A stretch of DNA of 64,000 bases, from contig NZ_CP030047.1 of the NCBI RefSeq assembly GCF_015291625.1, positions 7,316,001 to 7,380,000 on the forward strand, in the 5' to 3' direction. The translations under genes and the position numbers were made by a program. Source of the DNA: Bradyrhizobium sp. CCBAU 53421 (GTDB lineage: Bacteria > Pseudomonadota > Alphaproteobacteria > Rhizobiales > Xanthobacteraceae). Shown piece after piece: positions 1 through 8,765 of the stretch; position 1 is the first letter of the stretch; every line of letters begins with the position of its first letter. The notes below the pieces were generated by a model. That model did no database searches. It had not been told where the DNA came from and saw only the letters and a list, made by a program, of their open reading frames with translations.

Positions 1-126
1 CGTGTTGTGGACGTCGCCGACCACCCAGTACCGTCCGGCCCGCTTGCCATTGGAGAGATAGTGCCGGCATACCGCCTCGGCCTCGCGCGCGAGGCGGCGT
101 GCCAATTCGGAGGCGTCGCGGGGCAT
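1..126 (-). CDS. Toprim/DUF7146-type protein, N-terminus only
   Basis: The gene runs off the left edge, so only 42 codons are visible. The ATG at 126 overlaps the stop of the upstream helicase gene by one base (TGATG), which suggests translational coupling. The visible protein starts MPRDASELARRLAREAEA and continues with RHYLSNGKRAGRYWVVGD. From memory this is the conserved opening of large toprim/DUF7146 primase-like proteins that accompany plasmid and integrative-element helicases in rhizobia. No catalytic part is visible, so the family call rests only on this opening and on the neighbour. Confidence 0.55.
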   Translation of the reverse strand, partial: MPRDASELARRLAREAEAVCRHYLSNGKRAGRYWVVGDVHNT

Positions 127-3100
127 CACGCGGCCTCCCGTCCACCAACGCGCGCGACCGGGTAGCTGTTGAGCACCTTCGCCAGGACCTCCACGCCGCT
201 TGCGTCCGTGGGCACGAACATGCGGAGCTTCCAGGAGATGATCTCCCCGAACAGACCATAAGCCCGCAGGCGATCCCGCATGGTGTCGTTGAATCCCGAC
301 AGTTCGATGCGGGTTGCGCCCATCAATCGGACACGGCGAAGCTGGAGGTCTTCGGCAAGATCGAGGACGATCTGTCCTTCCATCAGCGCGGCAAAAGCAG
401 CGTCCGGCGTCAACGTGGGCGCATCCGCGGCAAGGACGCTCGCGACCCAGGCGGCGGAGACCTTGCGGCCGATGATGCGTTCGCCCGCATCGGTCTGGAG
501 CCGATAGACGCGTGTCGATTCGTTCGGCAGCCGCTTCCAGATGGGTAACAGCAAGCCGGCAACAACGTGGATCGTACTCTCCGTGAACTCGGGTAGCTCG
601 GCGAGCTCCGCCAGCCAGGCGGCGGTAAAGCGTTCGCGATCCGATTCGGTCCAATGGCTTTCCCTCATCATGTTGAGGGGGACGCTGTGCTGCTCCATCG
701 GCCGTATCAGGCGGATGCGCCGCTCGATCTCGCCGTCGTCGAGCATGAAACTTGGGGCCGGGAGCTGCACGGCCGCACGGTCCGAGCGTTCATTGCGCAA
801 CAGGATCGCGCGATGATCGGAAAGCCGAGCAAGAGCCGCATCGAGACTCAAGGGATGATTGCGCTGGCGCTGGGCCAGCGTAAGCAGGCGGGTCTGCGCC
901 CCCGTGCCGGGATGGGTGTAGATCGTCCGCCGGTCGGAGACGACAAAGCTCTCTGCGCGGAGCGTTTCCAGCCCAATGTCATAGGTGCCCGACGCAACCG
1001 CGCCCTCGATCCGAGCGATCAACAGCTGTTCGAAGACGGTGAACAGGACGTTCTGTAAGTCGATGGTGAGCGCCAGCAAACGATTGAGGAAGGTTGTGAT
1101 CGGCGGCAGCTCATCCCTCAGCCCATTGGCATCGGTCAGTTGCAGGCCGGTCGCATCCTCGAACCTCTCGAGCGAGCAGCCGTCGACCTTGCCGCGGACG
1201 AGCAACGTGTAGAGTTGACGCAAGGCATCACGCCCGTACCGGCTTTCGAGATTGTCCTCCGGCCGGAACAGGCCCTGCCCTCCGGTTTGGCGCTGACCGC
1301 GTGTGATCGCGCCCAGCGTGTCGAGCCGGCGCGCAATGGTGCTGAGAAAGCGCTTTTCGGCCTTCACATCTGTCGCGATGGGACGAAACAGCGGCGGCTG
1401 CGCCTGATTGGTCCGGTTGGTCCGGCCCAGCCCCTGGATCGCCGCATCAGCCTTCCAGCCGGGCTCGAGCAGGTAATGGACCCGCAACCGGCGATTTTGG
1501 GCCGACAGTTCGGCATGGTAGCTCCGTCCCGTGCCGCCCGCGTCGGAGAACACGAGGATGCGCTTGACGTCATCCATGAAGGCCGAGGTTTCCGCGAGGT
1601 TCGCCGAGCCCGCTCGGCTTTCGACCATCAATCGGCCATGCTTGCGAACGATGCGGCGCGAACGGCCGGTCACTTCGGCGACCATGTCGGTGCCGAAGCG
1701 CTGGATGACCTGATCCAACGCCCCAGGAACAGGCGGCAGCGAGGCGAGCTTTTCGATCAAGCGATCGCGGCGGGAGACGGCTTCCCTGCTCTCGACCGGT
1801 TGACCGTCGCGATAGACAGGCCGCGAGCAAAGATTACCCTCTGAATCAGTGAAGGGCTCGTAGAGCTGCACCGGGAAGGAAAAAGCGAGATAGTCGAGGA
1901 CATACTCGCGAGGCGTAATGTCGACCTGGACGTCGCCCCAGTCTTCGGTCGGAATCTCGGCCAGCCGACGCTCCATCAGCGCTTCGCCCGTTGAGACGAT
2001 CTGAATCACCGCGGCATGGCCGGCGTCGAGATCATGCTCGATCGATCGGATCAGCGAAGGCGTCTTCATCGAGGTCAACAGATGCCCGAAGAAGCGCTGC
2101 TTGGCGCTTTCGAAGGCGGATCGCGCCGCCGATCTGGCCTGTCCGTTCAGCGTTCCGGTTTCGCCGGTGATGTTGGCGGCCCGCATCGCGGCGTCGAGAT
2201 TGTTATGGATGATGCTGAACGCGTCAGCGTAGGCGTCGTAGATGCGAACCTGCTCGGATGTAAGCTGGTGCTCGACGAGTTCGTACTCGACGCCCTCATA
2301 AGACAGCGAGCGGGCGGCATAGAGACCGAGCGCCTTTAGATCACGAGCCAGGACCTCCATGGCCGCCACCCCACCCTCCTCGATCGCCTCGACGAACTCG
2401 GCGCGCGTGGCGAACGGGAAGTCCGCGCCGCCCCAGAGCCCGAGGCGTTGCGCATAAGCGAGGTTGTGCACCGTGGTGGCGCCCGTCGCCGACACATAGA
2501 CAACCCGAGCATTCGGCAAGGCGTGCTGGAGCCTCAGGCCCGCGCGCCCCTGCTGAGAGGCCGCCTGGTCGCCGCGCTCGCCCTTGCCCCCGACCGCATT
2601 CTGCATGGCGTGGCTCTCGTCGAAGACGATCACTCCGTCGAAGTCGGAGCCCAACCATTCAACGATCTGGCTGACACGCGAAAGCTTCTCGCCGCGCTCG
2701 TCGGTGCGTAGCGTGGCATAGGTTGTAAATAGGATGCCTTCCGAAAGCCGGATCGCCGTCCCCTGGCGAAACCGGGACAGCGGCGTCACCAGCAGGCGCT
2801 CCATGCCGAGCGCCGACCAGTCGCGCTGGGCATCTTCGATCAGCTTGTCGGATTTGCTGATCCAGACCGCACGGCGGCGGCCCTTGAGCCAATTGTCGAG
2901 CAGGATCCCTGCGACCTGCCGTCCCTTGCCCGCGCCGGTGCCATCGCCCAAGAACCAGCCACGGCGAAAGCGGATGGCATTCTGAGCGTCCTCGCACGCG
3001 GCGGCCACAACATCAAAGGTTGGATCGACCGTCCAGGAGCCTGCCAGGAACTCGGAATGTGCTCCGCCGGCATAAATGACGCTCTCGAGCTGAGCCTCCG

Positions 3101-4454
3101 ACAGAAGTCCATCTGTCACGACACGCGACGGCAGATGCGGACGGTAGGTCGGCTTCGGTGGCGCGACGGATGCCATCGCCGCGGACTGCACAAGTTTGGT
3201 CGGATGTGGATGCGATCCGGAAATCCGGATCGACTGCAATTCGTACTCCTCATAAAGCGCATCGGTCAGTCGGGCGCCTTCCGGCGGCGACCATGCGACT
3301 GTCTCGTAGTTGAGCTCTACGCCTCTTGGCGCCACCCTTCCCGACGCGGACGATGGACACGGTGCAGCGGCGGCGGTCGATCTCGCCTTCGCTGGACGAC
3401 AACGCATAAGGTCGACCGCAGCCGGCGCGGTGACGACGGGTAGCCTCGAAGGCACATGCCGGGCCACCCAGTCAAGCAAGGTGGCGACATCGCTCGCCAT
3501 GCCCCGTGAAGCAGGAAATACCTTCGGATCAGCCGCAGGCAGCTTGTCGATCACAAGCAGCCTCGTGTCCGTCTGAGTTCCGTGCTTGGCGTAGACGGCG
3601 CCGTCAATGGCGGCAGAAAACGCCACTCGCGCGCATTCCTGGAGACGAACAAAGGCTTCCGTCCATGCTGGATTATCCGGCGCAAGGCTCTCGCCCACGA
3701 TGGCGACGAGACGCCCGCCGTCGCAAAGGCGCGCTAAAGCTGATGTGATGTGCCGGAGAGCTGCGTCCGGCATCGGTCGTTCGACATTCGCCACAGCCGC
3801 GAACGGCGGGTTCATCAAGACGACGCTCGGGACGACACTCGCCTCGAGGTGATCATCGATCTGGGCGGCGTCGAAGCGGGTGACCTTGATGTTGGTGAAC
3901 AGCTGATCGAGCAATGTCGCGCGCGCCTCGGCCAACTCGTTCAACACCAAGGCGCCGCCCGAAAGCTCGGCAAAGATCGCGAGCAAGCCTGTCCCCGCCG
4001 AGGGCTCGAGAACGCGATCGGCAGGCGTAACGCCCGCCGCCGCAGATGCAACAAGGCCGAGCGGAATCGGCGTCGAGAATTGTTGAAGTGCCTGGCTATC
4101 CTCGGAACGCCGCGTATGGGTCGGCAGACAGCTCGCGATCCTTGCGAGCATCGACAGCATGACGGCCGTCGAACCCGCCTTGGCGCGCATGGCGGGGCCG
4201 AACTTGCGAAGGAAGAGAACGGTCGCCGCCTCGCAGGCATCATAGGCGGTCTTCCAATTCCAGGCGCCGGCGGCGTCCGAGGCGGCGAAGGCAGCCTCCA
4301 TGGTGCTGCGCAGGATGGCGCCATCGATGCGACGACCGCGCTCGAGCTCGGTCAAGAGCTGTTGTGCGGCGCGGAGGGCGGCAGAGGTGAGACTTGCAGC
4401 GGCACGCATCGAGAGCGGCGCGGCGGCGGCGCCGCCGGTGATAGATTCGGTCAT
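126..4454 (-). CDS. Strawberry notch-type helicase with N-terminal methylase-like domain
   Basis: A protein of about 1,440 residues. The N-terminal third has a SAM-methyltransferase signature (VLEPSAGTG near residue 150, then VLMNPPF, an NPPF catalytic motif). The middle has an SF2/SNF2-like ATPase: Walker A GAGKGRQ near residue 505 and Walker B DESH. The C-terminal helicase part shows DAGGTGRSYHA and the motif VI-like QGLGRTNRTNQ. This order is typical of bacterial strawberry notch family proteins on large plasmids and integrative elements. The role is probably in replication or transfer of the element, but the substrate is unknown. The start at MTESITGG (4454) was preferred to an in-frame upstream start because a conserved leader hairpin lies just upstream, at 4482-4532. 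It is followed by the toprim gene with a one-base overlap. Confidence 0.8.
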   Translation of the reverse strand: MTESITGGAAAAPLSMRAAASLTSAALRAAQQLLTELERGRRIDGAILRSTMEAAFAASDAAGAWNWKTAYDACEAATVLFLRKFGPAMRAKAGSTAVMLSMLARIASCLPTHTRRSEDSQALQQFSTPIPLGLVASAAAGVTPADRVLEPSAGTGLLAIFAELSGGALVLNELAEARATLLDQLFTNIKVTRFDAAQIDDHLEASVVPSVVLMNPPFAAVANVERPMPDAALRHITSALARLCDGGRLVAIVGESLAPDNPAWTEAFVRLQECARVAFSAAIDGAVYAKHGTQTDTRLLVIDKLPAADPKVFPASRGMASDVATLLDWVARHVPSRLPVVTAPAAVDLMRCRPAKARSTAAAAPCPSSASGRVAPRGVELNYETVAWSPPEGARLTDALYEEYELQSIRISGSHPHPTKLVQSAAMASVAPPKPTYRPHLPSRVVTDGLLSEAQLESVIYAGGAHSEFLAGSWTVDPTFDVVAAACEDAQNAIRFRRGWFLGDGTGAGKGRQVAGILLDNWLKGRRRAVWISKSDKLIEDAQRDWSALGMERLLVTPLSRFRQGTAIRLSEGILFTTYATLRTDERGEKLSRVSQIVEWLGSDFDGVIVFDESHAMQNAVGGKGERGDQAASQQGRAGLRLQHALPNARVVYVSATGATTVHNLAYAQRLGLWGGADFPFATRAEFVEAIEEGGVAAMEVLARDLKALGLYAARSLSYEGVEYELVEHQLTSEQVRIYDAYADAFSIIHNNLDAAMRAANITGETGTLNGQARSAARSAFESAKQRFFGHLLTSMKTPSLIRSIEHDLDAGHAAVIQIVSTGEALMERRLAEIPTEDWGDVQVDITPREYVLDYLAFSFPVQLYEPFTDSEGNLCSRPVYRDGQPVESREAVSRRDRLIEKLASLPPVPGALDQVIQRFGTDMVAEVTGRSRRIVRKHGRLMVESRAGSANLAETSAFMDDVKRILVFSDAGGTGRSYHAELSAQNRRLRVHYLLEPGWKADAAIQGLGRTNRTNQAQPPLFRPIATDVKAEKRFLSTIARRLDTLGAITRGQRQTGGQGLFRPEDNLESRYGRDALRQLYTLLVRGKVDGCSLERFEDATGLQLTDANGLRDELPPITTFLNRLLALTIDLQNVLFTVFEQLLIARIEGAVASGTYDIGLETLRAESFVVSDRRTIYTHPGTGAQTRLLTLAQRQRNHPLSLDAALARLSDHRAILLRNERSDRAAVQLPAPSFMLDDGEIERRIRLIRPMEQHSVPLNMMRESHWTESDRERFTAAWLAELAELPEFTESTIHVVAGLLLPIWKRLPNESTRVYRLQTDAGERIIGRKVSAAWVASVLAADAPTLTPDAAFAALMEGQIVLDLAEDLQLRRVRLMGATRIELSGFNDTMRDRLRAYGLFGEIISWKLRMFVPTDASGVEVLAKVLNSYPVARVGGREAA

Positions 4455-4481
4455 GGCAGGATGTCTTTCGGGAGAGCGGGA

Positions 4482-4532
4482 ACGGGTCGAGCCGGCCGAC
4501 GCTCTCTCTGGACCGTGCCGGCTCAAACCCGT
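4482..4532 (-). promoter_or_regulatory. Conserved leader hairpin, copy 1 (helicase gene)
   Basis: In the minus-strand transcript an outer stem ACGGGT/ACCCGT encloses an inner stem GCCGGC/GCCGGC, with a GAGAG-rich apical loop. It ends about 28 nt before the helicase start. Equivalent structures precede the ParB-like gene (6844-6882) and the DUF932 gene (8475-8512). The outer stem and purine loop are conserved while the inner stem changes sequence but still pairs, as expected of a functional RNA leader. Confidence 0.6.
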
Positions 4533-4701
4533 CTCGGCCGCTCTCTGCCTCTCAGGAGGCAGCCGCGCGCCCTCACGCCGCGCCGTCACATTCGGCCGGG
4601 CGACAAGACGAAATCACTGCCGGACACGGCGTGGACGGGCGCGGGATGAGACGTGCGAAGGAACGCGTGCGGGACGGCCGGAGCCGTCCCGCGACAAGGC
4701 A

Positions 4702-6828
4702 TCATTCGGCGGCATCGAGCTGTGGTTCGGCCTCGTCGCTACTGTCCTTCTGCCCTTTGTCGGCGAGGAATTCGGGGAGCGATCCGGCCTCCCCCTCCTG
4801 TTCGACTGGCGAGGCGGTGGCGTCGACGAGGCGCAGCAGCTCCGGCAACCAGCCCGACCCCTCGAGAAGACGCTCGGCCTCCCTGGCCATCTCGGTCTTC
4901 TTCAGGTGGTCGATCAATTGCGCTGACGATTCACCTCGCGCCTCCCGCACCGCCTCCAGGATACGAGGCTTGGTGACGCGGCCGAGATAATTGTCGACGG
5001 TCGGTCTCCAGCCAGACTGAACCATGTCGAGGCCGACGGCGCGCGCCAGCACATCGGCCTGGTCGAGCCGAGAGCAGACGCCATGAGCACCGACACGGCC
5101 CTGATTGTGACGGTTGGCCGGCTCATGGACGGCGTTGACCGCAAATGATGCACAATGAGCGAACAGGGATGCCTGTGCGGCACCGTCAAGGGCCGTGAGC
5201 GCATCCCAGAGAGCGTTCTCGCTCTCGGGCAGCCGCGCCTTCCAGGATTCGTGCCGGGCCTCGACCGCCTTGGCAGATGCGCTTTCCCTGAGCCCGGGAG
5301 CTTGAGCGGGAAAGGTCGGCGTGCGAAGTCCGATCTCAAGGCACGTGCCGGACGATCCGTACCGGTAAAAGGTCGCCAGCACGAAGTTGTGCAGCACCGC
5401 CTGGAACGCGATTGCCGGATTTTCTGCCAGCGCGTCCCGTAATGCCAACGTACGATGCGCCGTCAGTTCGGTGATGAGTCGATCCGGCAACGGCCGTGCC
5501 GCATCCTCATCATGCTCCTCCGGCCCGGTCGATGCACCGGCAAGCGAAATCGTCGTGCGCTGGACCGAAGCACCGGGCTCCTGCCGTTCAGTCAACGGTG
5601 CACTGGTGTCTCGCTCACCTTCGACATTGGCCGCAGGCACCTCGTCCTCCGGTCGGACATAGCCGCGATTGACAGAAAGCCGCCCTTCGCAATCGATGCT
5701 GACGAAGACGCCGGCCCTGGCCATCTGGTCCGGCTCGAAGATGTCCGGCCGGTTGTTGAACGCTTCGAGCGCCTGCTCGAGTTCGCCGAGCCGCGCGTCC
5801 ACCTCGCCTGGCAGTTCGTCAGCGCCTTCAAATCCTGTCTGAAGCGCGTCGTATTCCGCCTGGATGGCATCGAAGCGCGCCTGCTCCTCGGCGGTGAGAG
5901 CCGCAGGGTCTGCGCCAAGCCGACGGAGCCCGTGGTCATGGCCGTAGGGAAAGCTGGCGGCGGTGACCTCGATCCACTTCCAGCCTTCGGCGGCGATTGT
6001 CTCGGCTTCCGTCCGCAGCTTCTCAGCCACGAGACGCTCCAGCAAGGCAACGTCCTCGAGCCAGCCGCCGCCATCTTCTTCGAAGAGATCGCGCAGCACG
6101 CCGCCGCCGGCCGCTCCATAGGCGGCGAGGCCGACAAATCGCGCGCGCCTGTCGGACGCCCGCACCGCACGCTCGGTCAGGAGGCGCCTGATCTGATACG
6201 GCTCGTCATAACCCGACTTGTTGACGGTCTCCCAGACCTGTTCCTGCCGGCCGTGATCGGCGGTAACCGAGAACGCCATCAACTGTTCGAGCGACATGCC
6301 GTCGTCGGCGTAAACCTCGAGCAGCTTCGGGGACACCGCCGCAAGCCGCAGCCGCTGCTTCACGACGTTGACGGATACAAAGAAGATGGCAGCGACATCT
6401 TCCTCGGACCGCCCTTGCTCGCGCAGGGTCCGGAATGCGCGAAACTGATCCAGGGGATGAAGCGCGACGCGGTGCACGTTCTCGGCGAGCGAGTCCTCTT
6501 CCGCGGTGATCTCGTCACCCATGTCACTGACGATGCAAGGGACCGGCGCGGTCTTCGCCAGGCGCTTCTGCTTGACCAGGAGCTCAAGCGCGCGATAGCG
6601 ACGACCTCCGGCCGGCACCTCGAACATGCCGGTTTCCTGGCCTTCGCCGTCGAGGACAGGCCGGACGTTGAGACTTTGCAGCAGGGAGCGCCGGGCGATG
6701 TCCTCGGCGAGATCCTCGATCGAGATGCCGGCTTTGAGGCGCCGCACATTGTTCTGGCTCAAGATGAGCTTGCTGAAGGGAATGTCGCGCGACGACGACA
6801 GCTTGATCTTCTGAACGGCCTTTGCCAT
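4702..6828 (-). CDS. ParB/RepB/Spo0J-type DNA-binding protein
   Basis: A 708-residue protein whose first 130 residues hold the ParB N-terminal (sulfiredoxin-like) fold: LSQNNVRR near residue 25, VPAGGRRYRALELL near 72 and SLAENVHRVALHPLDQ near 113. A helix-turn-helix-like segment follows (GRSEEDVAAIFFVSVNVVKQ). The long acidic C-terminal part is specific to the alphaproteobacterial plasmid/integrative-element version. No parA is adjacent, so it may be a nuclease-like or regulatory ParB relative, not a true partition partner. The ATG follows GGAGAAACTGAC. A conserved hairpin lies just upstream. Confidence 0.85.
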   Translation of the reverse strand: MAKAVQKIKLSSSRDIPFSKLILSQNNVRRLKAGISIEDLAEDIARRSLLQSLNVRPVLDGEGQETGMFEVPAGGRRYRALELLVKQKRLAKTAPVPCIVSDMGDEITAEEDSLAENVHRVALHPLDQFRAFRTLREQGRSEEDVAAIFFVSVNVVKQRLRLAAVSPKLLEVYADDGMSLEQLMAFSVTADHGRQEQVWETVNKSGYDEPYQIRRLLTERAVRASDRRARFVGLAAYGAAGGGVLRDLFEEDGGGWLEDVALLERLVAEKLRTEAETIAAEGWKWIEVTAASFPYGHDHGLRRLGADPAALTAEEQARFDAIQAEYDALQTGFEGADELPGEVDARLGELEQALEAFNNRPDIFEPDQMARAGVFVSIDCEGRLSVNRGYVRPEDEVPAANVEGERDTSAPLTERQEPGASVQRTTISLAGASTGPEEHDEDAARPLPDRLITELTAHRTLALRDALAENPAIAFQAVLHNFVLATFYRYGSSGTCLEIGLRTPTFPAQAPGLRESASAKAVEARHESWKARLPESENALWDALTALDGAAQASLFAHCASFAVNAVHEPANRHNQGRVGAHGVCSRLDQADVLARAVGLDMVQSGWRPTVDNYLGRVTKPRILEAVREARGESSAQLIDHLKKTEMAREAERLLEGSGWLPELLRLVDATASPVEQEGEAGSLPEFLADKGQKDSSDEAEPQLDAAE

Positions 6829-6843
6829 GTCAGTTTCTCCGAA

Positions 6844-6882
6844 ACGGGCGGCCGGGAGCCTCTCTCTCGGCCTCCAACCCGT
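6844..6882 (-). promoter_or_regulatory. Conserved leader hairpin, copy 2 (ParB-like gene)
   Basis: Outer stem ACGGG/CCCGT and inner stem GGCCG/CGGCC with a GAGAGAG loop on the transcript, ending 15 nt before the ATG and directly before the ribosome binding site. It has the same layout as copies 1 and 3 with a different, still paired inner stem. Confidence 0.6.
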
Positions 6883-7264
6883 TCACGAACATGCCTGCCC
6901 CTCTCTCGCTCTCGCTTACTTGCGGGCGCAATGGCGGTTGTTGGCGGCTGCCGCGCTATCGGAAAACTGAGTTGCGCCCGAGCTCGGATACGATCCAGTT
7001 CACCTCTCGTTTCAGAAGTCGAGGTCACGTGGGCCGAAGCTGAGCGCGGCCGCGCCAAGATCGTAAGCTCGCGGCACTTGACGTGCATCTTTCGGTGGCC
7101 CAGCCAGTTTTGTCGACGGCGCTACCGTCTCCGAGCCGCCGCGGAATCGTCGGCCCGCGACGGACATCAACATCTCCCCGAGAGGCAGCGCCCTCCCCGA
7201 ACTGGTGAACCGGAAAAGCGCAGACGAGCCAAGCCGGAGAACGGAATCCCCGGCCTGGCCGCAA
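6883..7264. other. Intergenic, no gene supported
   Basis: Between the DUF932 stop and the ParB leader. No reading frame with a recognisable product or good ribosome binding site was found. The region should hold the promoter of the ParB-like gene. Confidence 0.4.
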
Positions 7265-8458
7265 CTACGCCACGCGGTCGAGCAACTTCTTGGCCTTGGC
7301 CTCCATGTCCAGGCGGACATCCTGATGCGGCCTGTCGCGCGCGACGGCGGTGATGCCCTGCACGAAATCGAAGATGCTTTCAGGCGGGCGGCCTTCCTCC
7401 GCCAGCACCGCGTCGATCACCTTGCCTGTCTCGGCCTTGGAGAAGCCGCGGCGGCGCAGAAACTCGGTGCGATCCTCGTCGCTGCGTGCCACGATCCGCT
7501 CGCGGGCGGCCTTGATGCCGTTGACGAAGGGCATGGGCGAGGAGTTGGCGAAGTTCAACAGTGCCGGGGCTACCTCGTGAGCAAAGCGGGAGGCTGCGTA
7601 TTTGGAATGGCGGATGGTCATCTCCTCGAAATCTTCCACGCCCCACAGATTGCGATTTTGACAAACCGCACGAAGATAGAAGCTGGCCATGCCGAGCGTC
7701 TTCGCGCCAACTTCCGAGTTCCAGCAATAGAAGCCTCGGAAATAGAGGTCGGGCGAGCCGTCCCGGAGACGACCGGCTTCGATCGGATTCAGGTCATCGA
7801 CCAGAAACAGGAAAACGTCCCTGTCCGATGCGTAGAGGGTCGTCGTGTCCTTGGAAATGTCGACGCGGGGATTGTAGATGCCACTTGACCAGTCGAGCGC
7901 ACCAGGCACCTTCCACCGTGTATCGCCTGTGCCATTGCCAGCGATGCGTTGTACGGCCTCAACCAGCTCGTGGTCATAGATCCGGCCATAGTCAGGACCG
8001 GTGACAGCGCGAAGCTCGATGCGACTATCCTCGGTCTCGAGCGTTTTGATCTGCTCGACGCGATTGGCGGTCAGGCCATATTGCAGGTTGATTGCTGCGA
8101 GTGCCGCGGGGAGCTGCCGCAGGTAGGTGGCCGGCGCGCCAACCTGGCTTGCAAGCTGGCCGAAGCTCCAGTGGGTCGGGGCGACCGGCGTGTCCGAGCC
8201 GGGCAGCAGCAAGGCCAGGCGCGCAGGATCGGCACGGCTTGCCTCGACATGGATGAGCGCGCTTTCGACCACGCGCGTCCGGCTGCGGTCCGCGCGCTCG
8301 CGCACCTTGCAGGCCAGTTCGTTGAGCGACAGATAACGCTCATCCGCCGGACGACAGAACCACTCCGAGGACACCCGACCAACGCGCTCGCCGCGGCTCA
8401 CGTCCACTCTGTAACCGAAACTGGGGCTGCGGCTGGCAGCAACAATCTGCGTATTCAT
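7265..8458 (-). CDS. DUF932 (phage/plasmid-like) protein
   Basis: About 397 residues, matching the DUF932 family found on phages, plasmids and integrative elements. The body contains the family-like stretches THWSFGQLASQVGAPATYLR and NSEVGAKTLGMASFYLRAVC. Its biochemical role is not established. The chosen start is MNTQIVAA at 8458, with GGAG about 10 nt upstream; an in-frame ATG at 8473 would add five residues. It sits in the same strand and block as the ParB-like and helicase genes and has the same leader hairpin. Confidence 0.8.
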   Translation of the reverse strand: MNTQIVAASRSPSFGYRVDVSRGERVGRVSSEWFCRPADERYLSLNELACKVRERADRSRTRVVESALIHVEASRADPARLALLLPGSDTPVAPTHWSFGQLASQVGAPATYLRQLPAALAAINLQYGLTANRVEQIKTLETEDSRIELRAVTGPDYGRIYDHELVEAVQRIAGNGTGDTRWKVPGALDWSSGIYNPRVDISKDTTTLYASDRDVFLFLVDDLNPIEAGRLRDGSPDLYFRGFYCWNSEVGAKTLGMASFYLRAVCQNRNLWGVEDFEEMTIRHSKYAASRFAHEVAPALLNFANSSPMPFVNGIKAARERIVARSDEDRTEFLRRRGFSKAETGKVIDAVLAEEGRPPESIFDFVQGITAVARDRPHQDVRLDMEAKAKKLLDRVA

Positions 8459-8474
8459 GGGAGCAATCTCCATG

Positions 8475-8512
8475 ACGGGCGCCGGAAGACTCTCCTCCGA
8501 CCCTCAACCCGT
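8475..8512 (-). promoter_or_regulatory. Conserved leader hairpin, copy 3 (DUF932 gene)
   Basis: Outer stem ACGGG/CCCGT, inner stem CGGA/TCCG and a GGAGAGTC loop in the transcript. It is placed 16 nt before the DUF932 start at 8458. An ATG at 8473 would lie immediately at its 3' foot. Confidence 0.6.
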
Positions 8513-8592
8513 CATGGCCAAGGCCGCTCCCCTCTGCCTCTCCCGTATCATCGGTCGCCAACAGCAGGCCCAAGACGCGCGACCAAGGCCCT

Positions 8593-8631
8593 CGACCACG
8601 ACCCGCGACCACGACCCGCGACCACGACCCC
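8593..8631. repeat. Three tandem 13-bp repeats
   Basis: The unit CGACCACGACCCG occurs three times head to tail; the last copy differs in the final base. It lies between the DUF932 leader and the Fic terminator. It could be a protein-binding iteron or simple slippage. Confidence 0.85.
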
Positions 8632-8673
8632 GCTGCGCCGCAGCTTCCGTCAGGGATGGAAGCCCGAAGGGTG

Positions 8674-8696
8674 AAAACCCGGCGCAAGCCGGGGTT
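8674..8696 (-). terminator. Intrinsic terminator downstream of fic-type gene
   Basis: On the minus strand AAACCCCGGC, loop TTGC, GCCGGGTTTT: a 9-bp GC-rich stem followed by T residues, about 70 nt after the Fic stop. Confidence 0.6.
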
Positions 8697-8765
8697 TCAG
8701 CGCCAGCCGACAGCCCGGTCCCGCAGGGAGACGGCAATAAACTCGGCCAACGCTTGACAAGACAT

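Noticed and set aside
5455..7353. A 632-codon plus-strand frame
   Set aside because: Antisense to the ParB-like gene and a product of its high GC content. No ribosome site or family resemblance.
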